NCBI GenBank assembly: GCA_015501075.1
Contig: JADNYJ010000083.1
Coordinates: 62,001-126,000 of the forward strand
DNA length: 64,000 nucleotides
DNA from: Gymnopilus junonius
Lineage: Eukaryota; Basidiomycota; Agaricomycetes; Agaricales; Galerinaceae
Reading direction: 5' to 3'
In this document: positions 48,567 to 59,499 of the stretch, in pieces
Numbering within the stretch: the stretch's first letter is position 1
Layout: every line of letters begins with the position of its first letter
Position numbers and translations under genes: made by a program
The notes under the pieces: generated by a model
Seen by the model: only the letters and a program-made list of their open reading frames with translations
Database searches by the model: none
What the model was told of the DNA's origin: nothing

Positions 48567-51500
48567 CTATCTGCATAGGTTATCCAAGCTATAAAACAAA
48601 GTGACCAAGTTAGACACCTCCACCTTGACTTTTGGAGGCTGAGTAAGCCACAGTCTGAAGATATTCAGAGTGGGCCATTTCAATCCTATCAGCTCTTCCA
48701 GAAGTTCCTTGTGATTTTGATACACATAGAAAACTGTGGGAGGTATAATGTCCAGATAGCTTCCACAGGCCTTTGGGCCACCAAAGGGACCATGAAGGTG
48801 ATCCTTGAAGCTTGGAACATGGCATATCCAGCAGATGCCTTGGCCAGCATTATTGGCATACTTGAGTTCCATCTTCCAATTTATATACAGGTTGTAAGTC
48901 CCATTGGATCCAAAGGTACACTCTAAAGATATGTGGACCTAGAATAGCTGATTTCTGTCTCATCTGGATCTTCCAGTAGCAGTAGATGCAGCTCTGATAG
49001 CTGAGAAGGTTCAAGTAGTGCCTAAGGAGGTTACAGACCTGTTGCTGATCAGCTGCCAGCATAGCATCCTCCTGCTGCATTTCAAGAACTATCTGAGCCT
49101 TGGGATCATTGCTGCTGCCTAGGCTATGATGTGTGGTTGAGGAAGATGCAGCTTGGCCTGGGTAGAATTTCTTTTGCTTGGCTGCAAATCCTTGGTCTTC
49201 ACCTGAGGCTTTCCTTTTGAAAGGATTAACTGGAGGTACTAGAACAGCTGGGGCATCAGGGAATGTGAAATCTGAAGGGCTGCAGATGTTGCAGGGATGT
49301 GATCCTGCATTTTTGGAGCAGTGTATCCCTCTTCCATCATTGTATTTGGTGGTTGCCCATCTGAGACAACTAGGCCTACCAAAGACCATCTCATCTATCT
49401 CTGCTACACCCAGCAGATCATCAAAAGACTCTTCCTTGTTGTATTTATCCCATCTGGAAGTAGGAATCAGATAGCAGCTAGTATGTTTGTGGTCTCTGCC
49501 ACCTCTGGAGATCTCTTGGATATAGCACATCATCTTTCTGGGTGTGCCTGCATGAACCACCAGCCTGACTTCAGGATAGTCATTTCCACAGCTGAAGGCA
49601 GAGGTAGACACCATGATATTTCTGACTCCTGATCTCCACTCCTCTAGTATTGTTGCCCTGGTATCTTCTGGATCTGCTGAATTGTAAAAGCCACAATCCA
49701 AGTGTACAGCCAGTGGCTTTCCAATGTGATAATTGGGAACAAAGATAAGGCATCTTTCTAAGGGAGTAAACTTGTCCATATGAGGTGAAATCAGTTGCTT
49801 GACAAAGGTGCTGATATAGTTGATAGGGATGATAGGAGTTTTTAATGAGCTGGAGTTCAGGCCTGTTAGTGCTTGAGGATCTGAAAACTTGGACCTTGGG
49901 CTCCAGTTTGAATGTCTGCTTGATCATGGGCTCTGCAATAGGAGGAATGGTACCAGACAGAATGATAAAAGGGGCCACAATGCTTCTGAATCTGCTGACT
50001 TCTTTCATGACTGGCCTAAAGTCAGAATCTGTGAGAGGATACTGTCCTTCATCAAAGATGAACCTTCTGACTAGCATAAAGGACTGGTGGATCTGACTGA
50101 GCCACTGTTTCCATTGAGGCTTGCTGGCCAACTCTACAGAAACCAACACCAAGTTGGAGGAAGAGCAATCTTGCATGGCATCCTGAGCTCTGTAGTGAAA
50201 GAAGGGAATATCCATGGCCTGAGCTTTCTCTTGTAATCCAGAAGCAGGGACTTGAGGGGAAACAGAACAACAGTCATCTTGTCCTTTTTCCAATAGTGCT
50301 GGAATGATAGCAAGCATAGACTTGCCAGAACCAGTGGTGAGGATAGCCAGTATATCAGTGGTGGTATTCAAGACAGCCATCACAGCTTGTCTCTGGAGAT
50401 TGCTTGACCAATGAGCTTCCCTGTTATTCAAAAGGGATCTGAGAGCTTCCAAGGCTTGATGTTCAGACCAAAGTGGCTAATGGAAAGTCAGAAAAGATTT
50501 CATAATTTAAGATATTACACAGACTTGCCTGTTGAGCTGCAGGGGGTGTCCCCACTTGTTCCTGAGAACTAGATGGGACCAGCACTATTGGAGAAGGAGA
50601 ATTGACAGGTAATCTGTTCCCATCTTGTTCCTGGAAACTAGAGGGGAAAGATGGATACACCTCTATCTCATCTGCCTGGCAGCCCAGGGCAGAATACTGG
50701 TCTATGGGAGATGATACATTCCTACTTGATATTCTGTCTGAAATATCCATTCCAGAAGGTGGAATCCAACCAGATTGAACAAGTCCCTTCAAACTTTCCT
50801 GTACTGCCTCCTTGACCATTTGCTGAACACCTGTTTTGAGTGCTTCTAGCACACTCTGAGCAAACACATTGGGATCTAGTGCATGGGACACTGCCAAGGG
50901 GGCTTTAGCTGCAGGAGAGAAGTTGACAGGGGCTTTCTCTACATCCTTGGCCATACACTGGGAATAAGGCAACAGACTGCCTCCTCTGGATACCTGACAA
51001 ACTGCTTGCCAGTTGGTGCTATGCTGAACAAAAAGAGGCCAGATATCATCTGCAGAAGCAGAGGCCATAGCTACAGCACTGACAGCATAGATCCTGTTCT
51101 CAGTCTTTCTGGAGTGATGAGCTTGAAGTGCTCCAATGGTAGCCCCTGCAGTGTCCTGCTCAATTAGCTGCTCCATCTGAGTGTCTAGCTTTCTTCTGAA
51201 GCCAATGCTGATATGCCTCCAGTCCTGAAGGCCCATAGAGAATGCCAGAGTCTTCATGCTGAATTCCTGCAAGACAGCAGTGATCTGAATAGTTGTGAAG
51301 GCCTTGTCAAAGTTCACAAACAGCAAACTGTCATAGACTTGTTGGATGGTCTGGCTTTGTTTGAAGACCTCAAAGGCAGCCAGTTGAGCAAAAGGCCTGG
51401 CAATAACCAAGTCTTGCACTATCATGTCGGATATATGAGCATCAAATGCATGTGGAATAACCTTATCAACCAAGGTAGCAAAACTTCCTTTGTGATATTG

Positions 51501-54127
51501 GCAAAGATAAACCAAATGCTTGTTCAGCCAGAACAAGCCTCTGGATGGCCTGACAGGAATGTTTTTCCAAGTCAAAGGAACAATTTCAGTCCCCCTGGAG
51601 GCTGAGCCAGCAGTCATTTCTGCCTTTGAGAGAGCAAGTGAATGCAGTCTTGCATACTTGAGGAGCCACTTTCTGAGAGCTATAGTATTCCACAAAGGGG
51701 TCTTCCTGCCCTCTGAATCCCTGAGATGACCTTTGATAAAGATTCTTGCCAGATTCTTATCCTCATAGATGTGCTTTGCCAGAGAAGTCTGGAACTTCTG
51801 GAAGCCTGGATTCCTATGATCACTGAGGAAGGAATAGTCCACATCTGTGTTGCTCAGAGCTTCTGAGACTTGGCCATAGTCTGCTCTGATCTTGAAGCCT
51901 AAAAGAATATCCTGTTCCCAAATAGACACCATTTCCTCCTCCATCAAAGCCAGCATCTCCCTGATTTGATCCAACTTGACAGGATATCCCTTGTAGAGCA
52001 TTTCATTGAAGTTTACAGTATCTGTCCACCAGATCTTGGGCAGGCTCATTGTGGAGTAGGCTATGCTTGAACCAAGATGCTGAAGTTGTCTAAGAGAGTT
52101 GAAAGTTGAAGGACTGTGCTCAGTAAACCATTTGGAAAGCTGCTTGGCCAATTCAAAGGCAGAAGGTGGTAGATCCTGAGACTGTCTCTGCTGTGCTACA
52201 TCATAGACCATGGTCAATCTGATCAAATACTCCAACTTGGCAATGAAGGGAGTTGTCAGTGTAACTTCTTTGAATCCTTGAGGCAACTTGAGCTGGGACA
52301 GACACAGAAATCTGATAGTAGGATCAGCCATGGTATGTGTAGAGTCCTCTTCCCATTCTGTGGTCCAAAGTTGCATGCAGACTTGATGTATGACTGGCAG
52401 GCAAGTAAACTTGTTTGGGCCTCCCAACTTGTTTCTTAGAACAAGAAGGGAGGCCTTCAGATCATCAGGCAAAGTCAGAGCATAGACATCTGAAGGCCTC
52501 AACAAAAAGGAAAAGAGCTGAACCAGGACCTGGGTATACTTGAACAAAGTGGTTGCTATATTCTGATGATGGCCAAAGGGATCATTGGATATAGTACTAA
52601 AGAAAAACAAAGAAAACCTGTTAGCAGGCTGATGCATGAGAAGAAATGTAGAACAAACTTCATTAGAGGACTGTTGATCCTTTGAAGTGCTAGAAGTGGA
52701 AGACTGTCTATAGCCTTGTCAGCTGTTTGAGTGTAGGCATGGACAACTTCTATCAGAATGAAAAGATTAGGCTCTTGCTCTTGCCTGGGCAGAGCTACCA
52801 GATCCATTAGATGCTGCTGAGAGAAAGGATCTACATGGAGGTGCCATCTAGTTGCCATCAACCAAGGACTGAGCTGTCTGGGATCCACTGAGCTCATATT
52901 GAACTTTGCCAGCATTTCCTTTCTCTTTGCCTTGAAATCCTCAATCATGAAGTCAAAAGAGGTTGGAGGACTTGATTCAACAGGAGGTAGAACTTTGAAG
53001 TAGGTACTATGGTTGGAGGAATTGATCTGTTGGGCCCAAACAGGGGTATGGGAGATAGAAACTGCTGAGGTGTGAACCAGGCTGTGATGTTTTCTAAATG
53101 ATTCTTCACTGCCTCTGATATGACCACAATGATTACACTGAAGTTTTTGTGTTGGAGGTTTGAAACCTTCAATGACAAGACAGGGAGATGGCAAATCCTC
53201 AAGATTGATGTTTCTCTTGACCTCCAGCTCCTCTATAATCAGATCCAACTGAATATGATTTATTCTGAATTTGCCATCAGAGTGTGTGTTGATCAGATGG
53301 TCAGACACAGCTTTACTGCCCAAACCAATACCACAGTCCAAGCAGATAATAAGACCAAGGTAACTGTTAAAGCACAATCCAAGGCTAAGCAGATATGGCT
53401 GATTGACAAGCTAAAAGGAAAAGACAAATTAAAAAGACAGGTAAGATTCATTCTATAGATCTAGAAGTCTCAGACTTACCTGAGGTGAATGTATATTTGA
53501 AGGCTCAACCACATCTTCACACTCCTCCAGAGGAGCAGGCTACAATCTATTTAAACAACTGAAATAAACATGTTATGAACAGGCTTACCTGTTCCTCAAT
53601 TAACTGCTGTGATCTTAGGGCTGGACCTTCTTCAATCAAGTCTACCTCCATAGGTTCATCCCCAGGCATCTGTTCTTCATCTTTATCCTCACCATCAGAA
53701 AGGGTAGCAGAGTCTTTAGCTTGCAAGTCTTGGGGGCTCCCATCTTGTTTTATGGAACCAGTGGGTGGTGGTGGCTGTGTCAGAAATTCACAAATAGAAG
53801 GATCATCCTAAAGTCAAAAGTATCATTCAGACAAAGCAGAACAAAGGAAAACAGAAGGAAACTCACAATCCAGGTAGTCCAAGCCTTGAGAGATCTTCTC
53901 AGATGTTGCTGGAAGGACTTCTTGTTGGTATAGTACATGATGCCCTCATGCTCACTGCATCTGCAAGCCCATTCCCCCCTTTGATCCTTGTAAGCATAGT
54001 GAGTCTGATTGTTGTGGAGAGTGACAGTCATAGTGTTTCCATCATTCCTGCAAGTAAAAAGATGACTGTCCATCTCTTCTGCAGTAGGAAAGTGAAAGGG
54101 GCAGCAAGGGCAGTTGAAATGGAACAT
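48567..54127 (-). CDS. Zinc finger/DUF3505 - tyrosine recombinase-like - RecQ helicase fusion (TLH-like)
   Basis: Start MFHFNCPCCPFHFPTAEEMD at 54127 with a C2H2 finger; a TATATAAA is about 90 bp upstream. An acidic exon follows (53575-53811), then DUF3505-type double fingers (ICLDCGIGLGSKAVSDHLI; LQCNHCGHIRGSEESFRKHH). The exon 50463-52637 has a tyrosine-recombinase pattern: box I ASRGTEIVPLTW, LQDWRHISIGFRRK (R-H), and AHHSRKTENRIYAVS with the putative nucleophile Tyr at 51087-51089. The helicase half shows TTGSGKSML (Walker A), IFDEGQ, VSTSAFSCGNDYPEVRLVVH and YIQEISRGGRD (motif VI). It ends near 48567 after a cysteine-rich ICWICHVPSFKDHLHGPF segment. The layout is that of subtelomeric RecQ genes of fungi. 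A one-base shift lies near 49835. Four copies of the 30-bp palindrome are inside coding exons. Confidence 0.75.
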
Positions 54128-54523
54128 CTTGAAGGGCTGGAGGAGGATATTAAGGTGTAGGAAAGGGTAAAGTAGTCAGACAGAAGGAAAAGAACACTGG
54201 TAAGAGGGAAACAGAGATTTATATAGTGAGGTGGCTTTGCAGGTGTTTGGCTCTATGTAATCTTTTCAAATGTCTCAACTGAGTCATGTGATCTGAAAAC
54301 TGATCAGATGACTTTTCAAATAGTCACATGACAGACATGATCCTTGGTCATCAAAGCAAAAATACATTCTAGGACATGATAATGTATTGAAAAGTCCCAT
54401 CTTGTTTCATAGAACTAAAAAGGAACTTCAATCCAAACACTCAACTGATCTGAAACAAAGCCAATTCCATTTCCTGTGTTGTGTCATCTTTATCACTATG
54501 TATAAGTTCTTGATGGGTCTTAG
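54128..54523. promoter_or_regulatory. Promoter region of the helicase/recombinase gene
   Basis: Contains the minus-strand TATATAAA at about 54217-54224 and a copy of the 30-bp palindrome at 54395-54424. No other gene seen. Confidence 0.5.
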
Positions 54524-54620
54524 GGTGGTAGTGGTATTCTGCACTGAAGGCTGGGGGTTTAGGGTGGTGGTGGTTGTCCTGTGCTGAAGGGCGGAGGCTG
54601 TGGATAACTGGGTAGTTGGA
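54524..54620 (-). mobile_element. Two tiny 3'-end stubs of the Penelope-like element
   Basis: TTAGGGTGGTAGTGG, then TATTCTGCACTGAAGGCTGGGG, and directly after it a second TTAGGGTGGTGGTGG with CTGTGCTGAAGG. Both match the extreme 3' ends of copies 1 and 2 at 32128 and 37010 (read in pieces). The first stub is only about 40 bp long, so each insertion must have been heavily 5'-truncated. Confidence 0.65.
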
Positions 54621-55448
54621 GGACAACTACCAATCCAGTTAGGGAGGAGCAAATCACCAAAGGCAATGAATGACTAGATTATACTGAGTGGTTGTAAGGT
54701 GTACAAAGCCAAACAGTTGGGAACTTATCCCACTGGGCTGTTTCATCTTTATAGACTTGTCAGTGGCTGTTCATGTACTAAAACTGTTATCTCTCAAGCA
54801 GTCAGATCTAAAATAATGTGATAGCAATATTAGAATCAACTGAAATGCACAAGTATGGCAAATGATCAACGGCCAATCATTGAGACAGAGGGTTTCTCTG
54901 GGGAGTCCCTGGAGCATCCCAGGGGTTTCCCAATCTCTCCATCCAGATCACCAGGCTGATGGTGGCATCATGGGTACTAGATTTTATCTAGATCATCATT
55001 AATCTGCATATTCAGTTTGGTGTATCAGGACTTTGAGATTTCTCTTGCTCAAAGCCTGATATAGCAGTGGTTACCTTTTTGAGTTTTGATCCAAATGTTC
55101 TATTTCTGTACTTGCTATTTCAGGACAGAATGCTCAGGATTGCATGTATCATTACCAATTAAGGACAGGTCAGCCACTGACTGAGCAATTAAGCTGGTAC
55201 AGCAGTGGAGTGTAGGGTTGCATGATTGGTGATAGCACTGAAGCTTCCATTACAACTTAGCATACTCCAGCATTGTGCAAAAACAATGCTGGGCCTTGTT
55301 TGGGGCAATCTGTACTAAGATGGTCCATACTGTGGACTGCAGGATCTAGACTGGGTCTAGACTCATATGTATCACCTGCCATTAATAATCACTTGCCAAA
55401 GGTGGGGGCTTAGTATGGACTCCTCTGGGTGCTATCTCCAATACTCAC
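54621..55448. other. No gene recognised
   Basis: Unassigned sequence right of the stubs. A short perfect hairpin occurs near 55271 (AGCATTGT, loop, ACAATGCT). Confidence 0.35.
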
Positions 55449-55865
55449 ATGGACTTCTATGGTTCCTTGATCTATTTTGTCCATTTTTATAGGAAGAAGC
55501 TGTGGCTGCTGTGGCCTCCCACACTGCATAATCTGTCCTGGTTCGCTTCCCACCACAAGCAGCATGCAACTGGGGACCGGATACTTGACAGCATCAGGAG
55601 CCTGGAAGGTTTGCAGCTACACTATCTGGATGGCCAAGTGACCCGATTCATGCTCAAGCCAAACATGCTTCATGCATGCCTTTCTTTTGGGCAGTGTGCA
55701 CACACAGGTGTACAGGCATGGGACAATACCTTATTTCCACTGTCATCATCCCTCATAGAGTGGGGAATCGAATGGTTAAAGAGCAGCATTCTCTCTGACC
55801 AACCTAGAGTCATTTTGGAGGCCGAGGTGGGCATCATTCTTAACGAGCTGGCAAAGTGGACCTAG
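55449..55865 (+). pseudogene. Fragment of a multi-copy agaricomycete protein, possibly JmjC-like
   Basis: The frame reads KKLWLLWPPTLHNLSWFASH, then RILDSIRSLEGLQLHYLDGQ, FMLKPNMLHACLSFGQCAHT and an IEWGIEWLKS block. The KLW-PPT ... KP-HA-F-HTG order resembles the back half of JmjC domains. No HxD iron motif is visible and the preceding half is missing. Probably a decayed copy. Confidence 0.35.
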
Positions 55866-56531
55866 TTGAGCCACAAAAATAGTACTATGCAGAAGAAGGT
55901 GAAGTCATTGAAGAAAAGTATAGATACAGTAGCCCAGTCTATCCATCAGAGCCCTCATTGAAAGGGTTGTGGGAATGTTTTCTGACAGATTAGGATAGGG
56001 TAGGGGAGGTGTAGGACGTGACTCCAGCTCCCTTGAAATAAAGCCCTCCATCAAAGAGCCACCTGCATATAGATTGACATTTATCTTACTTGTTAGGGGA
56101 ATACATAATTGTATTGCTAACTGACATTGCAACCTTCTCATAATGGTCTGGTGGGAAGGGCTGCTGATTCAAGCACCTCTTTAGAATACAAACACTGCCA
56201 GCATTTGATAGTCTCCCCAACAATGCTTATTGTTGGGCTTTTCTTCCAATTTGTCCAGCTTCTTTCTATGTACAGGCCCACAAGCGTAAGTGAGTGTGCA
56301 AGGTTGTGTGCCTGCATGAGTAACTTGCATCACAAATGTTTTTAGTAGCCAGTAAGTTGAAATAGTATGAGCAAGATAAAGGTTTATAGGTGCTTGCAGA
56401 ATCAAAGAAGTGCCAGTGAACCCAAGTCCTTGTGTTTCAAGATCTAAAAATAAAGTCTGCCGAAGTTGATTTGTCCTGCACGTGACCTGGGACAAATGAT
56501 CTGCATACACTGACCTATGGCTGGGACAATA
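55866..56531. other. No gene recognised
   Basis: Contains a minus frame at 56181-56510 without recognisable motifs. Flank of the TIR element. Confidence 0.3.
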
Positions 56532-57364
56532 GGGGAATTCAAAGTAAGTGAAGCAGTGGTTTCAAAACCATTGCTTTACTTTTTCTGATGGGAATTTGAA
56601 GCAGCTTAACTTTGATCAGTTCAGTAACCCTGACTTCACTTTGATTTTGAAGCTGCTTCAGGACCATTGGGGTTTAAACCCCGCCCAGCCATCTACAATG
56701 ACAGAAGCTTTAAGATGGTATGATAAGACATAGATAAACTTTCCACACCCTTTCCCAGTGTACAACCTATTTTCGCTTTTTACTTCATCAGTCTGTGAAG
56801 ACATTCAATGCCCTATAATGAAGTGAGATGGAATTACTAGGTCTGAGATTGTGTGGAGGTCCACAAGACAATTATAAACAGCTTCAAAATGGGATAGATA
56901 TAGCAATTCTAATTGCTCTTCCCAAATGGTATATTTCTCTTCAACGGACCTCATTGTTAGCCTACAACCTTCATACCATGATCCACTCTGAACACCGCCT
57001 TAAAAATATCAGCATACACACCGAAGAGATGACCCTATGTCCCACCTTACGCCTTCTGCACTAGCAAAGAAAGTAAGTCTCAGTCCATTTTGAAGTGGAT
57101 TTTAACAGTTTATTGATTCTGAGCAGGCCTATAGATCTAGCAATGCGAATGGTCTCTCAAATTGCCAAAAAAAATAAGAAGAGATGACCCCATGCCCCAG
57201 TCATATTAGTCCCAAATAGTTGGCTACAGACTAACGACTACAGTCCCCGACTGGCACAACACTGGTTGCTTCAACCCATTTGATGGAAAAGTGAAGCATG
57301 GAAATAGAAAGTGAAAGTGAAGCAATGGTTTTGAAACCGCGGCTTCACTTACTTTGAATTCCCT
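56532..57364. mobile_element. 833-bp element with ~50-bp terminal inverted repeats
   Basis: The left end GGGGAATTCAAAGTAAGTG continues AAGCAGTGGTTTCAAAACC; the right end, reverse-complemented, reads AGGGAATTCAAAGTAAGTG then AAGCCGCGGTTTCAAAACC and matches for about 50 bp with few differences. TA dinucleotides flank both ends (56530-56531, 57365-57366), consistent with a TA target duplication. No transposase: a non-autonomous DNA transposon (MITE-like). An inner inverted repeat (TTGAAGCAGCTT / AAGCTGCTTCA) lies near 56597-56660. Confidence 0.65.
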
Positions 57365-58941
57365 TAATGAGGGATGTATGGCTAAGGTAGAAAATTCATA
57401 CCTATGGAATGCTAATAAGTATGTCTGTCTGGATATGTGTTTTTATAGAGTCCCCTGGGGGTAATATCTACAAGTTGGTGGACACTGTCCCAGCACAGCC
57501 ACCTGCTATATTGGGCTCAAGGCTGCCTTCGAAAGAATAATGGCCTCCATGGGCATGCTGTGTAAGACTTTTCTTGTTAATATCAATTGGTATACTACAT
57601 AGAGTACATTTTAAAAATTTGGTGTAATACTGGTTCCTACAACCCAAGATATGGTAAGATTTAGCATAACTTTGGTGTCTTTCCCAGGGGCTCAGTCAAC
57701 ATACCAAAATATGCTTAAGTACTATTGATTGAGTAAATAATAATAACAGCTGGTAGTATGGTATCACAAAGTAGACTAACCAATTATAGCATACTCCTTA
57801 CAAGTGCACCATATATGGGCCAAGTGTGCATCAACCCCGATGAGGAGCATGCAAGCAGGCAGAGCCCACATGCTTGGCATGCTTTTTTATTTTTGTCCCA
57901 TTGATCTTGCTCTCCTCCATATTCCCACTTTACCATGAAGAAGATTGAAGGAGGACACAGGGGTGTAGAGCATTCACCCACAGATTTAAAGACTGAGAAG
58001 GCCATGCTGGTATGGGAGTGGGACAACAGGAGTTCCATCCAGGGCTTACCGGCATTGTGGAGTACACTTCATATGTTCCCATAAGTTCTTTTTCTTCTTT
58101 CTTGTATACTTCTGGTTTAAGAATATTCCAGCACTGATCAGTAAGGAGTAAGACACATCAGAGAGTCCAATAGTCTCTGCTAAGGGGAGATCAGACACCA
58201 ATCATGATTTGATCCATGGCTATCACCTCCAGCTAAGAATCCGATCCCACCTCAGCCTCAGCCACCTCTTAAAGGCCACAAGAGCCTCACCACAAAGATT
58301 ATGATGCCATGAAGGTGGAGAAGTACCTGTGGTTGTTCAGAATTTGCCTGCATCACTTCAGCCCACTGGATTGCACCCAATTTTTTCCATGTCAGAAGAG
58401 CCTTCACATGTAGAGGCTTCACTCTGTCAATATTGTTGAACCTGCACTTTTCCCTTTATTTCCACCATATCCTATCTCAGACTCCATCCAACTTCCCCTA
58501 TAATGTTAAATTTGTTGTCACCTTTCCCGCCACCATCGCCCCCTCATAGACTGCATACTTCAAACAAATTGCATGGCTTGAAGGGTCAGGTTTGTTTTGG
58601 GATCAGGCAGTTTCCAAAACCTGTATTTTGTGCTATCATGGCTATTATGTAACATTTTTTACCATGTATGAACACTTGTGGTATGGCTTCTTCATTGTGA
58701 TGAATGCTCTATCTTCTTATTGTAGCACTCTCAAGGAAAATAATAGATTGGTTAACATTGGTTTTAAGTTGGTTAACTGTTAACGTTTGGATTAACTGTT
58801 AATGTTTGGGTTAACTGTTAATGTTTGGATTAACTGTTAACGTTTGGGTTAACTGTTAACATTTGGATTAACTTGTGGGTCTCTTTCTTTCTTTCATAGA
58901 GTGTATACTATAAATCGATTAAATTTGTCCTTAGAAGAAGA
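57365..58941. other. No gene recognised; holds a 19-bp minisatellite
   Basis: Only weak frames (for example 57784-58038 minus). The minisatellite at 58773-58867 is listed separately. Confidence 0.35.
58773..58867. repeat. 19-bp minisatellite, five units
   Basis: TTAACTGTTAAYGTTTGGR repeats with an exact 19-bp period at 58773, 58792, 58811, 58830 and 58849, with a partial sixth unit. Each unit carries a TTAACTGTTAA near-palindrome. Confidence 0.85.
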
Positions 58942-59157
58942 TCAAAATAATATAAAGTACTTACTGTACACAGATAAGTCAGCCTTGGCCCTGGCAGAAG
59001 CTAGTATCATGGGAGTGACAGCAGAAAGGTAGGGCTCGAATTCAGTCCCCTTTGCTTGACAGACCTTAACACAGGTCACGAAGAGGTAGGTGCCAAGGGT
59101 CCTCCAACTGAATAACATTAATATTGGGGATGTCATAGTAGTGAGTGGGTGACTCAC
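58942..59157 (-). pseudogene. Importin-beta-like fragment
   Basis: The frame reads LFVTCVKVCQAKGTEFEPYL followed by SAVTPMILASARAKADLSVY, which resembles a HEAT-repeat segment of importin beta-3/Kap121-like karyopherins. No neighbouring exons are visible; an isolated relic. Confidence 0.4.
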
Positions 59158-59499
59158 GCGAACACTTTTTCAGTTAGAAACTGCCTCTTTGATTGTATTT
59201 TTGATGAAATCCAATATCTTCAGATCCAGATCCTGAATACAAAAATTTCGATTTCTCCAGTCACCGCATCATGGAATTAAGCACTTTCATGAGCCGGAAG
59301 ACCATATTGTAGCCTGGATGGGTCCAGCTCGTGAAGTGGAAGCCACTTTAGATGCTGGTCAGGTTGCCTCCCAGTCTCGAGATGCTGCCTATTTTTTCTC
59401 AATTGTGGTGCTTTCGTAGATCCAGTGCCCCATGGGAGGGTATGGGGTTTTGAGAGGGTGCAGTTTCATTCTTTCAATATCTTTTACACGGGCTGCTTG

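Larger units (their letters stand above)
41549..54424. repeat. Dispersed ~30-bp imperfect palindrome family (about 23 copies)
   Basis: Consensus: left arm TCCCYACTTGTTTC, 2-4 bases, right arm GAACTAGWRGGGA. Forward copies start near 41549, 41585, 41621, 42745, 42834, 42886, 42935, 44298, 45413, 46399, 47617, 47688, 50549, 50618, 52422, 53738 and 54395. Reverse copies start near 41677, 41797, 47747, 48426 and 48518. A half copy lies at 41656. Copies at 44298, 45413 and 46399 are in introns. Those at 50549, 50618, 52422 and 53738 are inside coding exons of the helicase gene. The two arms differ from each other in a constant way, so orientation can be told. Confidence 0.8.
41303..54523. mobile_element. 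13-kb accessory block: TLH-like helicase/recombinase, ParB-like gene and dispersed palindromes
   Basis: This block differs from its flanks in codon style (AT-richer, CTTG/TTGG-rich wording), has three TATA-bearing genes, and is the only place where the ~30-bp palindrome family occurs. It begins just after CCCTAA (41297-41302) at the broken end of element copy 2 and ends at TTAGGG (54524). It may be one subtelomeric unit or a mobile element carrying its own recombinase; neither ends nor target duplication could be proven. Confidence 0.45.

Noticed and set aside
41549..54424. CRISPR-like array
   Set aside because: The ~30-bp repeats are irregularly spaced, in both orientations and inside genes; there are no uniform spacers and the host is a eukaryote.
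55449..55865. Functional JmjC demethylase
   Set aside because: No iron-binding HxD motif and no N-terminal half; only a family-like fragment.
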